A stretch of 64,000 nt of DNA from Butyrivibrio sp. NC2007 (GTDB taxonomy: Bacteria; Bacillota; Clostridia; Lachnospirales; Lachnospiraceae): positions 62,001 to 126,000 of the forward strand of contig NZ_ATWY01000009.1 in assembly GCF_000421405.1 (NCBI RefSeq), in the 5' to 3' direction. Each line of letters begins with the position of its first letter. Positions within the stretch are counted from its first letter, which is position 1. Both the position numbers and the translations under genes were made by a program. Below the pieces are notes generated by a model that did not search any database, had not been told where the DNA came from, and was given only the letters and a program-made list of their open reading frames with translations. This document shows, in pieces, positions 42,565 to 51,443 of this stretch.

Positions 42565-44733
42565 ATGGACAACATCGTAAAGCACACACAAGGGGGCTTC
42601 ACTCTGCCCGGTGAAGCGGGTTATGAAGAGCTTACCCTTGATTTGGCTAAAAAATGGGGCGCAGATGTTATCAGGGACAGTGACGGTACTGTTCTTTCAG
42701 ATGAGATTACAAATTCAGGATATGGGATCTACTCCACTATCTGCATAATCAGGGATCACAATGAATGGGCGAGGAAGAACCCGGACAAGCTCCAGCAGAC
42801 CTTCCTCACAACAGCTCCCAAGGTTGCAGAGGATTCAATTTTAACCTTCCACCTGATGGATGATTTCTTTGATCAGCAGTTTAAGATCAACGACAGCGCT
42901 GACTCAATGAAATACTGGCAGGTCTATGACCGCACCACAGGAAGGGAAGTCAACAGAAATTTCTGGACCTATGAGAAAGAGGCTCAGAATGTCATAGTCA
43001 ACAACATCATTCCATGGCACAAATATACCGTGAGCTTTTTGGCTTACAGGATCTGGGAAGAGATTTCCATGTACAACCACGTGACCAACAACTGGGACAA
43101 GGAGCATCTGATGCAGATTGATCCTGTATATCCCCAAACCAGAGAGTACCTGAAGGACTGGCTTACAAACTGGTGCAAGGAGCATCCGGCCACAACAGTT
43201 GTACGTTTTACATCCATGTTCTACAACTTCGTATGGATGTGGGGAAGCAGCCCAAGAAACCGCAATCTTTTCACTGACTGGGGTTCCTACGACTTCACCG
43301 TAAGTCCCAAGATGCTGGATGACTTTGCGGAGAGCTACGGATATAAGCTCACAGCCGAGGATTTCATAAACACCGGACTTCTTCACCCAACGCACCTTCC
43401 GCCTGTCAAGACACAGAGAGACTACATGAACTTTGTAAATCAGTTCGTTGTCTCCTTCGGAAAAGAGCTTGTGGACATCGTTCACAGCTTTGGCAAAAAG
43501 GCATATGTCTTTTACGATGACAGCTGGGTTGGAATTGAGCCATACGGTAAGCGCTTTAAGGAGTTTGGCTTTGACGGACTTATCAAGTGCATCTTCTCAG
43601 GCTATGAAGTAAGACTCTGCGCAGGAGTTGACGTGCCGGTTCACGAGATAAGGCTTCACCCTTACCTGTTCCCTGTGGGACTTGGCGGACTTCCGACTTT
43701 CTCAAAGGGCGGCGATCCAGCCAGAGATGCAGCTCTTTACTGGAGAAGCGCCCGTCGTGCTCTTCTTCGTGCCAAAATAGACAGAATAGGTCTTGGCGGA
43801 TACCTTCACCTGGTGCAGGATTTCCCGGACTTTGTAGAATATATCGCAACAATCTCAGATGAGTTCAGGCAGATAAAAGAGCTTCATGAAGAAGGCGCAC
43901 CTTACGTCCTCCCGATCAAGGTCGCAGTACTTCACTCCTGGGGAAAACTGCGTAGCTGGACTTTGTCAGGCCATTTCCATGAAACCTACATGCATGACCT
44001 GATCCACATAAACGAGACCCTCTCCGGTCTTCCCGTCGATGTTACATACATCGATTTCGACGACTTAAAGAGCATGGATCTAACGGATATAAATGTCATC
44101 ATCAACGCAGGTTCTGCAGGAACAGCATGGTGCGGCGCAGAGAGTTGGAATGACCCGGTTGTGGAAGAAGTCCTCACCGAATGGGTTAGCGCAGGCGGAT
44201 GCTTTATCGGCGTCAACGAGCCATCATCAACAGGCGAGAAGGATTTCAGATTCAGAATGTCAGGCGTCCTTGGCGTAAACAGAGACAGCGACTACAAGTC
44301 CTGCATGGGCAAATGGGCCTTTGTGGATGACAACTCAGAAGGCATTATTCCTGAGGGTAGCCACATCCCTCTTCGCGGCAAGGTTCACCTTACCGACGGC
44401 GCAGCAAAAGTTATCAGGTCAAAAGACGGTTACCCTCTCCTTACAGTAAATGACTTCGGAAGAGGAAAAGGAATCTACCTCTCAACCTTTGAGAACGCGC
44501 CCGAGAACTACAGGCTTCTTCTCAACATTCTGCTGTATGCTTGCGGACTTTCCTTTGATCACAAGTATGTCACCGACAATCCAATGGTTGAGTGCGCATT
44601 CTTTGAGAGCAGCAAGAAACTCATTGTCATCAACAACTCAGAGAGCAAGCAGTCAGCAACCATCGTCACAGACAGCGGTGAGTTTAAGGCAAAAGACATT
44701 GCTCCGCTTGCCACGGCAATCTACGACCTATGA
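42565..44733 (+). CDS. GH112 phosphorylase, probably beta-1,4-galactosyl-L-rhamnose phosphorylase
   Basis: A 722-residue enzyme matching GH112: FYDDSWVGIEPYG (catalytic Asp318/Asp319 region), RLHPYLFPVGLGGLPTFSKG and RIGLGGYLHLVQDFPDFVEY. GH112 members split beta-galactosyl bonds with phosphate, giving galactose-1-phosphate plus N-acetylhexosamine or L-rhamnose. With GH105, CE12, GH28 and RhaM in the same cluster, galactosyl-rhamnose from rhamnogalacturonan-I side chains is the likelier substrate, as for Clostridium phytofermentans GalRha phosphorylase. This specificity is inferred. Cytoplasmic. Confidence 0.92.
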   Translation: MDNIVKHTQGGFTLPGEAGYEELTLDLAKKWGADVIRDSDGTVLSDEITNSGYGIYSTICIIRDHNEWARKNPDKLQQTFLTTAPKVAEDSILTFHLMDDFFDQQFKINDSADSMKYWQVYDRTTGREVNRNFWTYEKEAQNVIVNNIIPWHKYTVSFLAYRIWEEISMYNHVTNNWDKEHLMQIDPVYPQTREYLKDWLTNWCKEHPATTVVRFTSMFYNFVWMWGSSPRNRNLFTDWGSYDFTVSPKMLDDFAESYGYKLTAEDFINTGLLHPTHLPPVKTQRDYMNFVNQFVVSFGKELVDIVHSFGKKAYVFYDDSWVGIEPYGKRFKEFGFDGLIKCIFSGYEVRLCAGVDVPVHEIRLHPYLFPVGLGGLPTFSKGGDPARDAALYWRSARRALLRAKIDRIGLGGYLHLVQDFPDFVEYIATISDEFRQIKELHEEGAPYVLPIKVAVLHSWGKLRSWTLSGHFHETYMHDLIHINETLSGLPVDVTYIDFDDLKSMDLTDINVIINAGSAGTAWCGAESWNDPVVEEVLTEWVSAGGCFIGVNEPSSTGEKDFRFRMSGVLGVNRDSDYKSCMGKWAFVDDNSEGIIPEGSHIPLRGKVHLTDGAAKVIRSKDGYPLLTVNDFGRGKGIYLSTFENAPENYRLLLNILLYACGLSFDHKYVTDNPMVECAFFESSKKLIVINNSESKQSATIVTDSGEFKAKDIAPLATAIYDL

Positions 44734-44755
44734 TATTAACAAACGGGGAACGACC

Positions 44756-46540
44756 ATGTTTTCAATAAACTTCAAACTTCAAAATAACGATAGCCTCTAC
44801 TCGCAAGGGAGAGGCTATGGCTTTTTTACACCGGAAATGGCAGAAACTTCATCAGGTACTGCCCATGAGCAGTCACTAAAGAGCGGCGGCTGGAACACAA
44901 GGCACTTCTATGAAGCGGTTTCAGATGAAGGCCGTAAGGTTCAGATTGTGAAAGTGACGGTTCCTTCCTTTGGAACCTACAAAGTCAGCGTTAGAATAAG
45001 CGCTCTGAACAAGAGTATCGAGCATCTTACACTCTTTTCCTCAAGAAGAGCCATGATTGCAAGAGACGTAACCGTGCCCTGTGGCAGCACCTGGGAAAAG
45101 ACCTATCACACCGCCGTTACGCCCTTCATTCCTGCACTTTCCGCAACAAGGTGCAACGACAAGGACATCTTCATAAGCTACACCGGCAGCGACGTTTCTC
45201 CGGAAAATGTATCGCTGGACGTCACCATAACTGAGGAAAGCGTCCCTGTGATCTGGATTGGCGGCGATTCAACCGTGACCGATCAGAATGCAGGAATTCC
45301 TTACTTCCCCTTCGGAAGCTTCTCCGGATGGGCCCAGACACTGCCACGCTTCATCGAAGGCGCAGCGGTCTGCAACATGTCACACTCAGGGCTTACTTCG
45401 AACTGCTTCAGGGATGATGGCCATTACGACATAATAAGAGAGTTGATAAAGCCCGGCGACTGCCTGATAATGCAGTTTGGTCACAACGACCAGAAGCGCA
45501 GGAACCTCGCGGCTTTCGGCGGATATGCGGATAACCTGAGAAGATACGTCAAGGAGACAAGACAGGCCGGAGCTGAAGCAATCCTCTGCTCTCCCATCAG
45601 CCGCGTTCCCCTTGAGCTTTCTAAAGAGGATGCGCAGGCTCTAAACATGGACAGGCACTACTCTCTTCTTGCAGACCACGCCAAGGCTACAGAGGCTGTG
45701 GCAAAAGAACTTGATGTGCCCTTCATAGATCTTCACGGCCTAACATTTGAGAAGTGGCTTGAGTTTGGAGACAGTGCAAAAGACTTCTTCATGCCCGGCG
45801 ATGTGACTCACACCAACGAATACGGGAGCGTCATGATAGCCGATATCTTCATGAAAACTCTGCGCTCCCTGGATAAGGGAAAAGACACTCTCCCGGGAAG
45901 GTGCGACAACGGACTTACCTGCAGTTTTTGGAGTCCTGATTCTGATACAAAAGTTATTCCCGCTCAGGAGCCTGAACCGGATATCTTTTCAATAGCACTG
46001 CCCTACCTTGATATTGCAGGATTTGAAGATAAGGAAGGTCTTGAGAAAGCCTTCAGATACTGTCTCCTCGATCCCTGTGTTATGTTCCTTCACCCGGACG
46101 CACCACTGCCAAGGGCTCAGCTCCTCATGGTACTGTTCAAGGCTCTCCGCATCGCTGGAACAAGGCCTTACAGAGGCAAGTACTCTGACCTTAATATTGA
46201 TGAATGGGACAGCGGATATGTTGAGACTATGATATCCGAAAACCTGATAGATCCTGCAACTACTAAGAGCGAAGGCGACAAGCTCTTTTTCAGGCCCAAT
46301 GAATCTCTGACTTACGAGGAACTGGACAGCTTCCTTATGAGGTTCTATGAAAGTGATAAAGCCAAAAGAGATATCCCTTTGGAGGAATGCGTAAGAAGGG
46401 CCATGGAGCTTGGAATTGACGAAAGAAAAGAAGCAGCCCCCGGAAAGTGGATTTCCCGAGGGGAAGTTTATACAGCTCTTGCCAGATTCATTGATCTGGA
46501 AGAAGACATAAAGACAAGGAGTATCAACTTTGAAGCATGA
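44756..46540 (+). CDS. CE12-like rhamnogalacturonan acetylesterase with three SLH-like repeats
   Basis: A 594-residue protein. Residues 1-160 are a beta-sandwich; 165-375 are an SGNH esterase with GGDST (Ser172), GHND (Asn244) and DVTH (Asp349/His352), as in CE12 enzymes that deacetylate rhamnogalacturonan. Residues 415-585 hold three degenerate S-layer-homology repeats (YLDIAGF...PLPRAQ; YSDLNIDEW...FRPNESLTYEEL; the third ends at ISRGEV). No signal peptide is visible even though SLH domains normally bind wall polymers outside. The ATG at 44756 follows GGGGAA; the frame continues upstream to 44450 but overlaps GH112. Confidence 0.85.
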   Translation: MFSINFKLQNNDSLYSQGRGYGFFTPEMAETSSGTAHEQSLKSGGWNTRHFYEAVSDEGRKVQIVKVTVPSFGTYKVSVRISALNKSIEHLTLFSSRRAMIARDVTVPCGSTWEKTYHTAVTPFIPALSATRCNDKDIFISYTGSDVSPENVSLDVTITEESVPVIWIGGDSTVTDQNAGIPYFPFGSFSGWAQTLPRFIEGAAVCNMSHSGLTSNCFRDDGHYDIIRELIKPGDCLIMQFGHNDQKRRNLAAFGGYADNLRRYVKETRQAGAEAILCSPISRVPLELSKEDAQALNMDRHYSLLADHAKATEAVAKELDVPFIDLHGLTFEKWLEFGDSAKDFFMPGDVTHTNEYGSVMIADIFMKTLRSLDKGKDTLPGRCDNGLTCSFWSPDSDTKVIPAQEPEPDIFSIALPYLDIAGFEDKEGLEKAFRYCLLDPCVMFLHPDAPLPRAQLLMVLFKALRIAGTRPYRGKYSDLNIDEWDSGYVETMISENLIDPATTKSEGDKLFFRPNESLTYEELDSFLMRFYESDKAKRDIPLEECVRRAMELGIDERKEAAPGKWISRGEVYTALARFIDLEEDIKTRSINFEA

Positions 46541-48077
46541 ATTTATGATGGACTTTAGAGCCACAGCAAGTGAAGCAGAAGTTTTCTGGGACCTTCCCGA
46601 GGATGCAACAAAAGAGTTTTCATACAGCGTGATTGCAGACGGTGAACCGGTCGGAGATACAGATAAAACTCACTTTACTCTTAAAGGTCTTTTGCCTGAA
46701 AAAGACATAGAGGTGGAGGTCATCATGCACTCTCCCGATGGGGATTCACGCTCCCTTGGAAAGATCACGGTCAAGACCTCTCGCCTTAAGAAAATGATCG
46801 ATGTTACAGATGCGCCTTACAACGCAGTCGGCGATGGCAAGACCTTAAACACTGCAGCGCTGCAGAAGGCTCTTGATGACTGCGATGAGAATTCTTACGT
46901 ATATGTGCCGGCAGGAACCTACCTTACAGGTGCTCTTGATATGCACTCAAACACAGAGCTCTTCGTTGATAAGGGTGCAACACTTCAGGGAACAGAGAGT
47001 CCTTCCGATTACCTGCCCAAGATAAAGAGCAGGTTTGAGGGCTATGAGAGGCTCTGCTACAGAAGTCTTTTAAATCTCGGACAGCTCGATCACGACGCCT
47101 CCTATAACTGCGAAAACGTTGTGATCAGAGGCGGCGGAAGCATCATGGGCGGCGGCTGGCTCCTTGCAAAGGCCTGCGCCAAGATTGAGGCTGAGGACCT
47201 TAAGGAATACATCGCTTCGCTGGGCGATAAGATAAAAGAATATGAGAAGCCCGAGACCATCTCCCACAGAGTCAGAGGCAGGCTAATCAATATGAGCAAC
47301 TGCAGAAATATCTGGATCACAAATCTGACACTGGGCTTTTCTCCTTCCTGGAATCTACACTTTGTTTACTCAGATCAGGTTGTTACTGATCACTGCACCA
47401 TAAAGTCTCAGGGCGTGTGGAACGGCGATGGCTGGGATCCCGATTCATCGACCAATTCAACGATCTACGCCTGCGACTTCTACACCGAGGATGACTCCGT
47501 TGCCATCAAGTCAGGTAAGAACCCTGAGGGCAATGTCATCGGCAGACCGACAAAGAACATCAGAGTCTTTGACTGCATCTGCCACATCGGCCACGGACTC
47601 TGCGTCGGAAGCGAGATGAGCGGCGGCGTGGAAAATGTCTTTTTATGGGACTGCGACATGAGGCCCACCTGGTCAGGAATTGAGATCAAGTCAACCAAGA
47701 AGCGCGGAGGCTACGTTAAGGGCGTATCCGTAAGGGATATTGCAGCTTCCCACGTAATGATCCATTCCGTGACCTTCAACGACGACGGCGAAGGCGCAAA
47801 GACCACTCCCGTTATCGAGGACTGTCACTTTGAGAGGATGCATCTTCTTGGAAGATTTCTTGATAACAACGCCGGCAAAAATGAGTGGCACGACTGCCCT
47901 TCCATTGAGCTTTGCGGCTTTGATGAGCCCGGGCACGAGCTTAAGGACATAAGCTTTAAGGATATCGAGATTGAAGAACCTGCTGAGGGCGTTGAGGACA
48001 TTCATGTGGAGTATGCGATCGACCCTGTTTTTGAAAACATAACCAAGTGTCCAAGAAGTGGTATGGGAACTGTTTAA
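46530..48077 (+). CDS. GH28 polygalacturonase/rhamnogalacturonase-like enzyme
   Basis: A 515-residue enzyme: an N-terminal fibronectin-III-like domain (about 1-85), then a GH28 beta-helix. Landmarks are NGDGWDPDSSTN, TEDDSVAIKSG (catalytic Asp pair), GHGLCVGSEMSGG (catalytic His) and GIEIKSTKKRGG. It hydrolyses galacturonic acid linkages. No signal peptide. The start is TTG at 46530-46532: AAGGAG ends 8 bases before it, while the first ATG lies 23 bases off. The start overlaps the CE12 gene by 11 bases. Its TAA stop is part of a GGGGACG-family repeat. Confidence 0.9.
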   Translation: MKHEFMMDFRATASEAEVFWDLPEDATKEFSYSVIADGEPVGDTDKTHFTLKGLLPEKDIEVEVIMHSPDGDSRSLGKITVKTSRLKKMIDVTDAPYNAVGDGKTLNTAALQKALDDCDENSYVYVPAGTYLTGALDMHSNTELFVDKGATLQGTESPSDYLPKIKSRFEGYERLCYRSLLNLGQLDHDASYNCENVVIRGGGSIMGGGWLLAKACAKIEAEDLKEYIASLGDKIKEYEKPETISHRVRGRLINMSNCRNIWITNLTLGFSPSWNLHFVYSDQVVTDHCTIKSQGVWNGDGWDPDSSTNSTIYACDFYTEDDSVAIKSGKNPEGNVIGRPTKNIRVFDCICHIGHGLCVGSEMSGGVENVFLWDCDMRPTWSGIEIKSTKKRGGYVKGVSVRDIAASHVMIHSVTFNDDGEGAKTTPVIEDCHFERMHLLGRFLDNNAGKNEWHDCPSIELCGFDEPGHELKDISFKDIEIEEPAEGVEDIHVEYAIDPVFENITKCPRSGMGTV

Positions 48078-48187
48078 GTCAATGGGGACGTTTAAGTTTG
48101 GCGTGAGTCAGTGGGGACGTTTCAGTTTGACTCATTTTGCGAATCAAAATGAGTCAAACTGAAACGTCCCCACTGACTCACGCCAAA
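48076..48187. repeat. GGGGACG-family block with perfect 43-bp palindrome
   Basis: A damaged unit begins at the GH28 stop (TAAGTCAATGGGGACG). Then 48097-48139 and 48145-48187 are perfect 43-bp reverse complements around a 5-base loop (CGAAT). It lies between GH28 and RhaM and would form an extremely stable hairpin in a read-through transcript. Confidence 0.95.
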
Positions 48188-48213
48188 CACAATAACTATA
48201 AGGAGGTGTAAGT

Positions 48214-48552
48214 ATGGAACGATATGCATGGAAAGGTATGGTACTAAAGGGCAAGAAAGACGAATACATCAAAAGACATGATGAGATTTGGCCTGAGATG
48301 GTAGAAGTCCTAAAGGCCGCAGGAATCTGCAACTATAGCATCTACATGTACGAGCTTGATGATGCTAAGTTTGACGCTGAGGTATTTGGATATTACGAGT
48401 GTGAAAAGGGCATAGAATATGCCGGCAGATACCAGGCAGAGAGCGAAGTTGTAGACAGATGGGATGAGAGCATGAAGGGCATTCTGATCCTGGAAAAGGA
48501 CGAAAAGACAGGAGCCCAGAAGCAGATGAAACAGGTCTTTCGCCTGGACTAA
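48214..48552 (+). CDS. rhaM: L-rhamnose mutarotase
   Basis: A 112-residue protein of the RhaM family: GMVLKGKKDEYIKRHDEIWPEM and NYSIYMYE are diagnostic, with His22 the likely catalytic acid. It interconverts alpha and beta rhamnose, speeding entry to catabolism. RhaM fits the release of free rhamnose by GH105, GH112 and GH78. AAGGAGG precedes the ATG. The large palindrome upstream may separate it from GH28 transcription; a terminator follows. Confidence 0.93.
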   Translation: MERYAWKGMVLKGKKDEYIKRHDEIWPEMVEVLKAAGICNYSIYMYELDDAKFDAEVFGYYECEKGIEYAGRYQAESEVVDRWDESMKGILILEKDEKTGAQKQMKQVFRLD

Positions 48553-48560
48553 ACAAAAGC

Positions 48561-48603
48561 AAAACCGTCACTTTTTATTCAGAGAAAAGTGACGGTTTTA
48601 TTT
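48561..48603 (+). terminator. Rho-independent terminator of rhaM
   Basis: AAAACCGTCACTTTT and AAAAGTGACGGTTTT form a 15-bp perfect stem followed by ATTTTA. The flanks are symmetrical, so it may also end transcription from the opposite strand. Confidence 0.92.
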
Positions 48604-48615
48604 TATCTTATGAAT

Positions 48616-48915
48616 TTATACAGCAGAAATTGTAAGCTTTTGTGGCTCCACATTTCTGATCTCGCCCTTTCGGCCGCGACAAACCATTCCACTGTCAATT
48701 GAGATCATGGTAGCATGTGCCTTCATGGCTGCATGTATCTGCTTTACCGCCACCTCATAATCCTGTGGAGTCATTGGAATTACGTATTCATGATTCAGAT
48801 GCTCTGTAGAGATTACGGCCGATCTGAATCTTGGAACGTATCTTATACCATAGAAGGTACATATCTCCGTATTCAGCATTCCACTGTTATCTGAGCATTG
48901 CATCGAAATATACAT
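48616..48915 (-). CDS. Hypothetical 99-residue protein
   Basis: A small mixed alpha/beta protein with no recognised motif and no signal or membrane segment. AAGGAGG precedes the ATG, and it follows the chemoreceptor gene by 14 bp, so it is probably co-transcribed with it. It is called a gene on the strength of the ribosome site and tight spacing. Confidence 0.65.
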   Translation of the reverse strand: MYISMQCSDNSGMLNTEICTFYGIRYVPRFRSAVISTEHLNHEYVIPMTPQDYEVAVKQIHAAMKAHATMISIDSGMVCRGRKGEIRNVEPQKLTISAV

Positions 48916-48929
48916 AATTTCCTCCTTCT

Positions 48930-50942
48930 TTAGATCTTAAAGTCTCTTACAAAGTCCTCAATAGTTGCTGCTGCACTTGATACTGTTGTTGCACTGTCAT
49001 CAACACCCTGGCTCTCGTCTGCAACCTGCTGAGCGCTGACTGCGAGATTGTCGGTTGTTGCTGTAACTTCCTGTGTACTTGCCGACTGCTCCTCGGAAAT
49101 AGCTGCAACGGATGTAGCTATTGTGTCTACGTTGCCGATCTTGTCGATCATCTCTCTGAATGTATCGCTGGTCTCATCAAGACTTGAGAAGATCTCTTCA
49201 AAGGTCTTTCCTGCAGTCTGTACGGCTTCTGAACTCGCTGTGATCTCATCCATGTTAGCCTGGGATTTCTCCGAAAGTTCTTTTATCTGCTGAGTGATCT
49301 CAGCTATGATCTTGCCGATCTCTGTGGTTGATTCTGCGGAGTTAGCTGCCAGCTGTCCGATTTCCTGAGCAACTACGGCAAAGCCCTTACCTGCCTCTCC
49401 TGCTCTTGCTGCCTCAATTGAAGCATTCAGTGAAAGGAGGTTTGTCTGGGATGCAATGGAGTTGATGATCTCGATGATGGAGTTGATCTTCTGAGCAGAC
49501 TCGCCAACCGCCTGAACGTCGCTGTTCATATCGCCCATGGACGTGGAAATCTTCTCCATGCCTCTCTGTACAACTTCCATGTCGCGCTGTCCGTCTTTTG
49601 CCTTAACAACCAGGTTGTTAACGGTTTCGCTGGCTGCATTGCCCTGCTCGGTGAGGTCTGCAACTTCGTTAGCAAGCTCTGTAGCGTTCTCTGCAAGCTC
49701 TGCAACTGCACTTGCCATTCCGTTCATGGCATCTCTGATCTGTCCCATATTTGTGGACTGCTCATTAGCCTGAATGTTAAGCTTGCCGGATGCATCCTTA
49801 CTGTTCTCAGCTTCTATTGCAAGTCTGTCTGTCTCGTCTTTGATATTTCCGAGAGTTCCTCTCATGTGACTTACGAACTCTCTCATGTTGTTATTCATAA
49901 GGCCGATCTCGTCATCGCCGCCCTCAGGAATCTCAACCGTGAAGTCACCGTCAGTGATCCTTGTGATATTTTCAGTAAGGGCGCCAACAGGCTTTGATAC
50001 GATGTTTCTGATCAGCATGTAAAGAACTACAGAAATGGCGATGACCATGAGGATCATGAGGCCATAGCATATGATCTGGAATCTGTTAAGACCTGCTAAT
50101 ACGTCGTTCTTAGATACAGAACAGATAAGTGTCCAGTCAGTTCCGGGGATCACACTGGCGCGAACATAATAAGTATCGCCGTGTTCATTCTTGAGCTCAG
50201 TTACATCTGTCGATCCGCTCTGTGCAAGCTGATATGCATTCTGGAGGAACAGGGCCTCGGGATGTGCACTGACGCTGGTTCCGTTAAAGCTTGCATCAAA
50301 ATACGAAAGAATGGTGTCATTATAAAGAAGCATTGCCCCGCCGGTCTTAACAGGCTTGATAGCACTGATCTCCTCAACGATACCGTCAAGGGTATAATCC
50401 GCTGCAGCCACACCTGATCTGGCATCTGCGATTTTAACCGTTCTGGTAAAAGACACTACGGTGCTGCCGGTGTCTGAGTCCACATAGGGTTCGCCGGGAA
50501 GGAAGGTCTTGTGCTCAAGTCCCTCGATGTACCAGCTTCTCTCCTGTGGTACGTAGTCGGGATCCGGAACCCATCCTGAAGGATCAATCCAGTCTCCTGT
50601 AGCCGTTGCAATATACATACCGTTTGGCATGTACTCAGATTTTGAAAGTGTTGGGATAAGGAAGCTCGCCATTGCATGGTCATTGGGGAATGACACTGCG
50701 CCAAGAGCTTCTGCCGATGCATCAAGATACTCAACGATGTTGGTTATCTCTCGTCCGATCTTCTCTGTGTAGTACTCGGACTCTTTTTCAAGGTTGTTCT
50801 CTGCAAGCTCGACAATGATGCTCCTTGCCTGGGTTGCTACGATAAGCATGATCACAATGATTGAAATTGCGATCATCGGGATAACGATCTTTAATAGTTT
50901 CCCACTGACGCTCTTTCTTGCCTTCTTGACCTTATTCTCCAT
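48930..50942 (-). CDS. Methyl-accepting chemotaxis protein with dCache sensor
   Basis: A 670-residue receptor: membrane helix near 20-40, an extracellular double-Cache region (about 45-290, with DWIDPSGW and [12 protein letters not shown]), a second helix, HAMP domain ([19 protein letters not shown]), and the long cytoplasmic helical hairpin with signalling tip [20 protein letters not shown]. It binds a ligand outside, possibly an amino or organic acid, and controls the CheA kinase. The ATG at 50940-50942 follows AAAGGTG; the longer frame to 50996 lacks a site. Confidence 0.93.
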   Translation of the reverse strand: MENKVKKARKSVSGKLLKIVIPMIAISIIVIMLIVATQARSIIVELAENNLEKESEYYTEKIGREITNIVEYLDASAEALGAVSFPNDHAMASFLIPTLSKSEYMPNGMYIATATGDWIDPSGWVPDPDYVPQERSWYIEGLEHKTFLPGEPYVDSDTGSTVVSFTRTVKIADARSGVAAADYTLDGIVEEISAIKPVKTGGAMLLYNDTILSYFDASFNGTSVSAHPEALFLQNAYQLAQSGSTDVTELKNEHGDTYYVRASVIPGTDWTLICSVSKNDVLAGLNRFQIICYGLMILMVIAISVVLYMLIRNIVSKPVGALTENITRITDGDFTVEIPEGGDDEIGLMNNNMREFVSHMRGTLGNIKDETDRLAIEAENSKDASGKLNIQANEQSTNMGQIRDAMNGMASAVAELAENATELANEVADLTEQGNAASETVNNLVVKAKDGQRDMEVVQRGMEKISTSMGDMNSDVQAVGESAQKINSIIEIINSIASQTNLLSLNASIEAARAGEAGKGFAVVAQEIGQLAANSAESTTEIGKIIAEITQQIKELSEKSQANMDEITASSEAVQTAGKTFEEIFSSLDETSDTFREMIDKIGNVDTIATSVAAISEEQSASTQEVTATTDNLAVSAQQVADESQGVDDSATTVSSAAATIEDFVRDFKI

Positions 50943-51091
50943 ATAAATGCACCTTTCTTTATTAATTGCTAATTTAACAGTTTTAGGCCGGGGCATAGTT
51001 ATGCCCTCTCAAGATACATTATAATGCATATATATAAGTTTTGTTCGTTTTTACAATAATTTAATAAACAGCCTATCGTTAACACACGCAC

Positions 51092-51123
51092 AAAAAAATC
51101 CCTCGCCGATATTGACGAGGGAC
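51092..51123 (-). terminator. Terminator of the FliM-motif small gene
   Basis: On the minus strand GTCCCTCGTCAATATCGGCG begins the stem, closing with AGGGA and seven U. It starts 15 bp past the stop of the 70-residue gene. Confidence 0.88.
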
Positions 51124-51138
51124 TGTCTTTTTAAATAT

Positions 51139-51351
51139 TCAATTTCCCATCGATGCGATCAGAGCATCAATCTCTGCCTGAGACAACATCTTGCCTGAAT
51201 CCGCAGGGGAAGGAGCAGCTGCAGGTGCAGAAGCTGCAGGCGTAGGAACGGAAGCCGGGCTGAAGCCACCGCCGCCACCGGCCTGTGAAGACTTTCCCAT
51301 AATGCTGGCAAGGAGCGCCTGCTGTTCAGGGGTTAATCCGTTTGCATCCAT
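51139..51351 (-). CDS. Small protein with a FliM-like CheY-binding motif
   Basis: A 70-residue protein: an N-terminal helix (LTPEQQALLASIMGK), a Gly/Pro/Ala/Ser-rich linker, and the C-terminal helix MLSQAEIDALIASMG. The latter closely matches the conserved LSQxEIDALL peptide at the N terminus of FliM and FliY that binds phosphorylated CheY. No switch or phosphatase domain follows. GAAAGGA precedes the ATG. It stands alone between its terminator and fbp, upstream of a chemoreceptor gene. A role in titrating or docking CheY-P is inferred from this motif. Confidence 0.75.
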   Translation of the reverse strand: MDANGLTPEQQALLASIMGKSSQAGGGGGFSPASVPTPAASAPAAAPSPADSGKMLSQAEIDALIASMGN

Positions 51352-51443
51352 CTTCTGATTTCCTTTCGAATCTTACCTACAGACATTTTACTTAGTCACT
51401 ATATATATCGTCAAATAACATTTTTATAAACAGTCTATTAACT

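Noticed and set aside
44450-44755. Upstream extension of the CE12 gene to 44450
   Set aside because: Overlaps GH112 by 280 bases and translates to Ser/Thr-rich non-conserved sequence; the ATG at 44756 has a proper site.
48097-48187. Insertion-sequence ends or attachment site
   Set aside because: No transposase or integrase nearby, and the arms belong to the dispersed repeat family.
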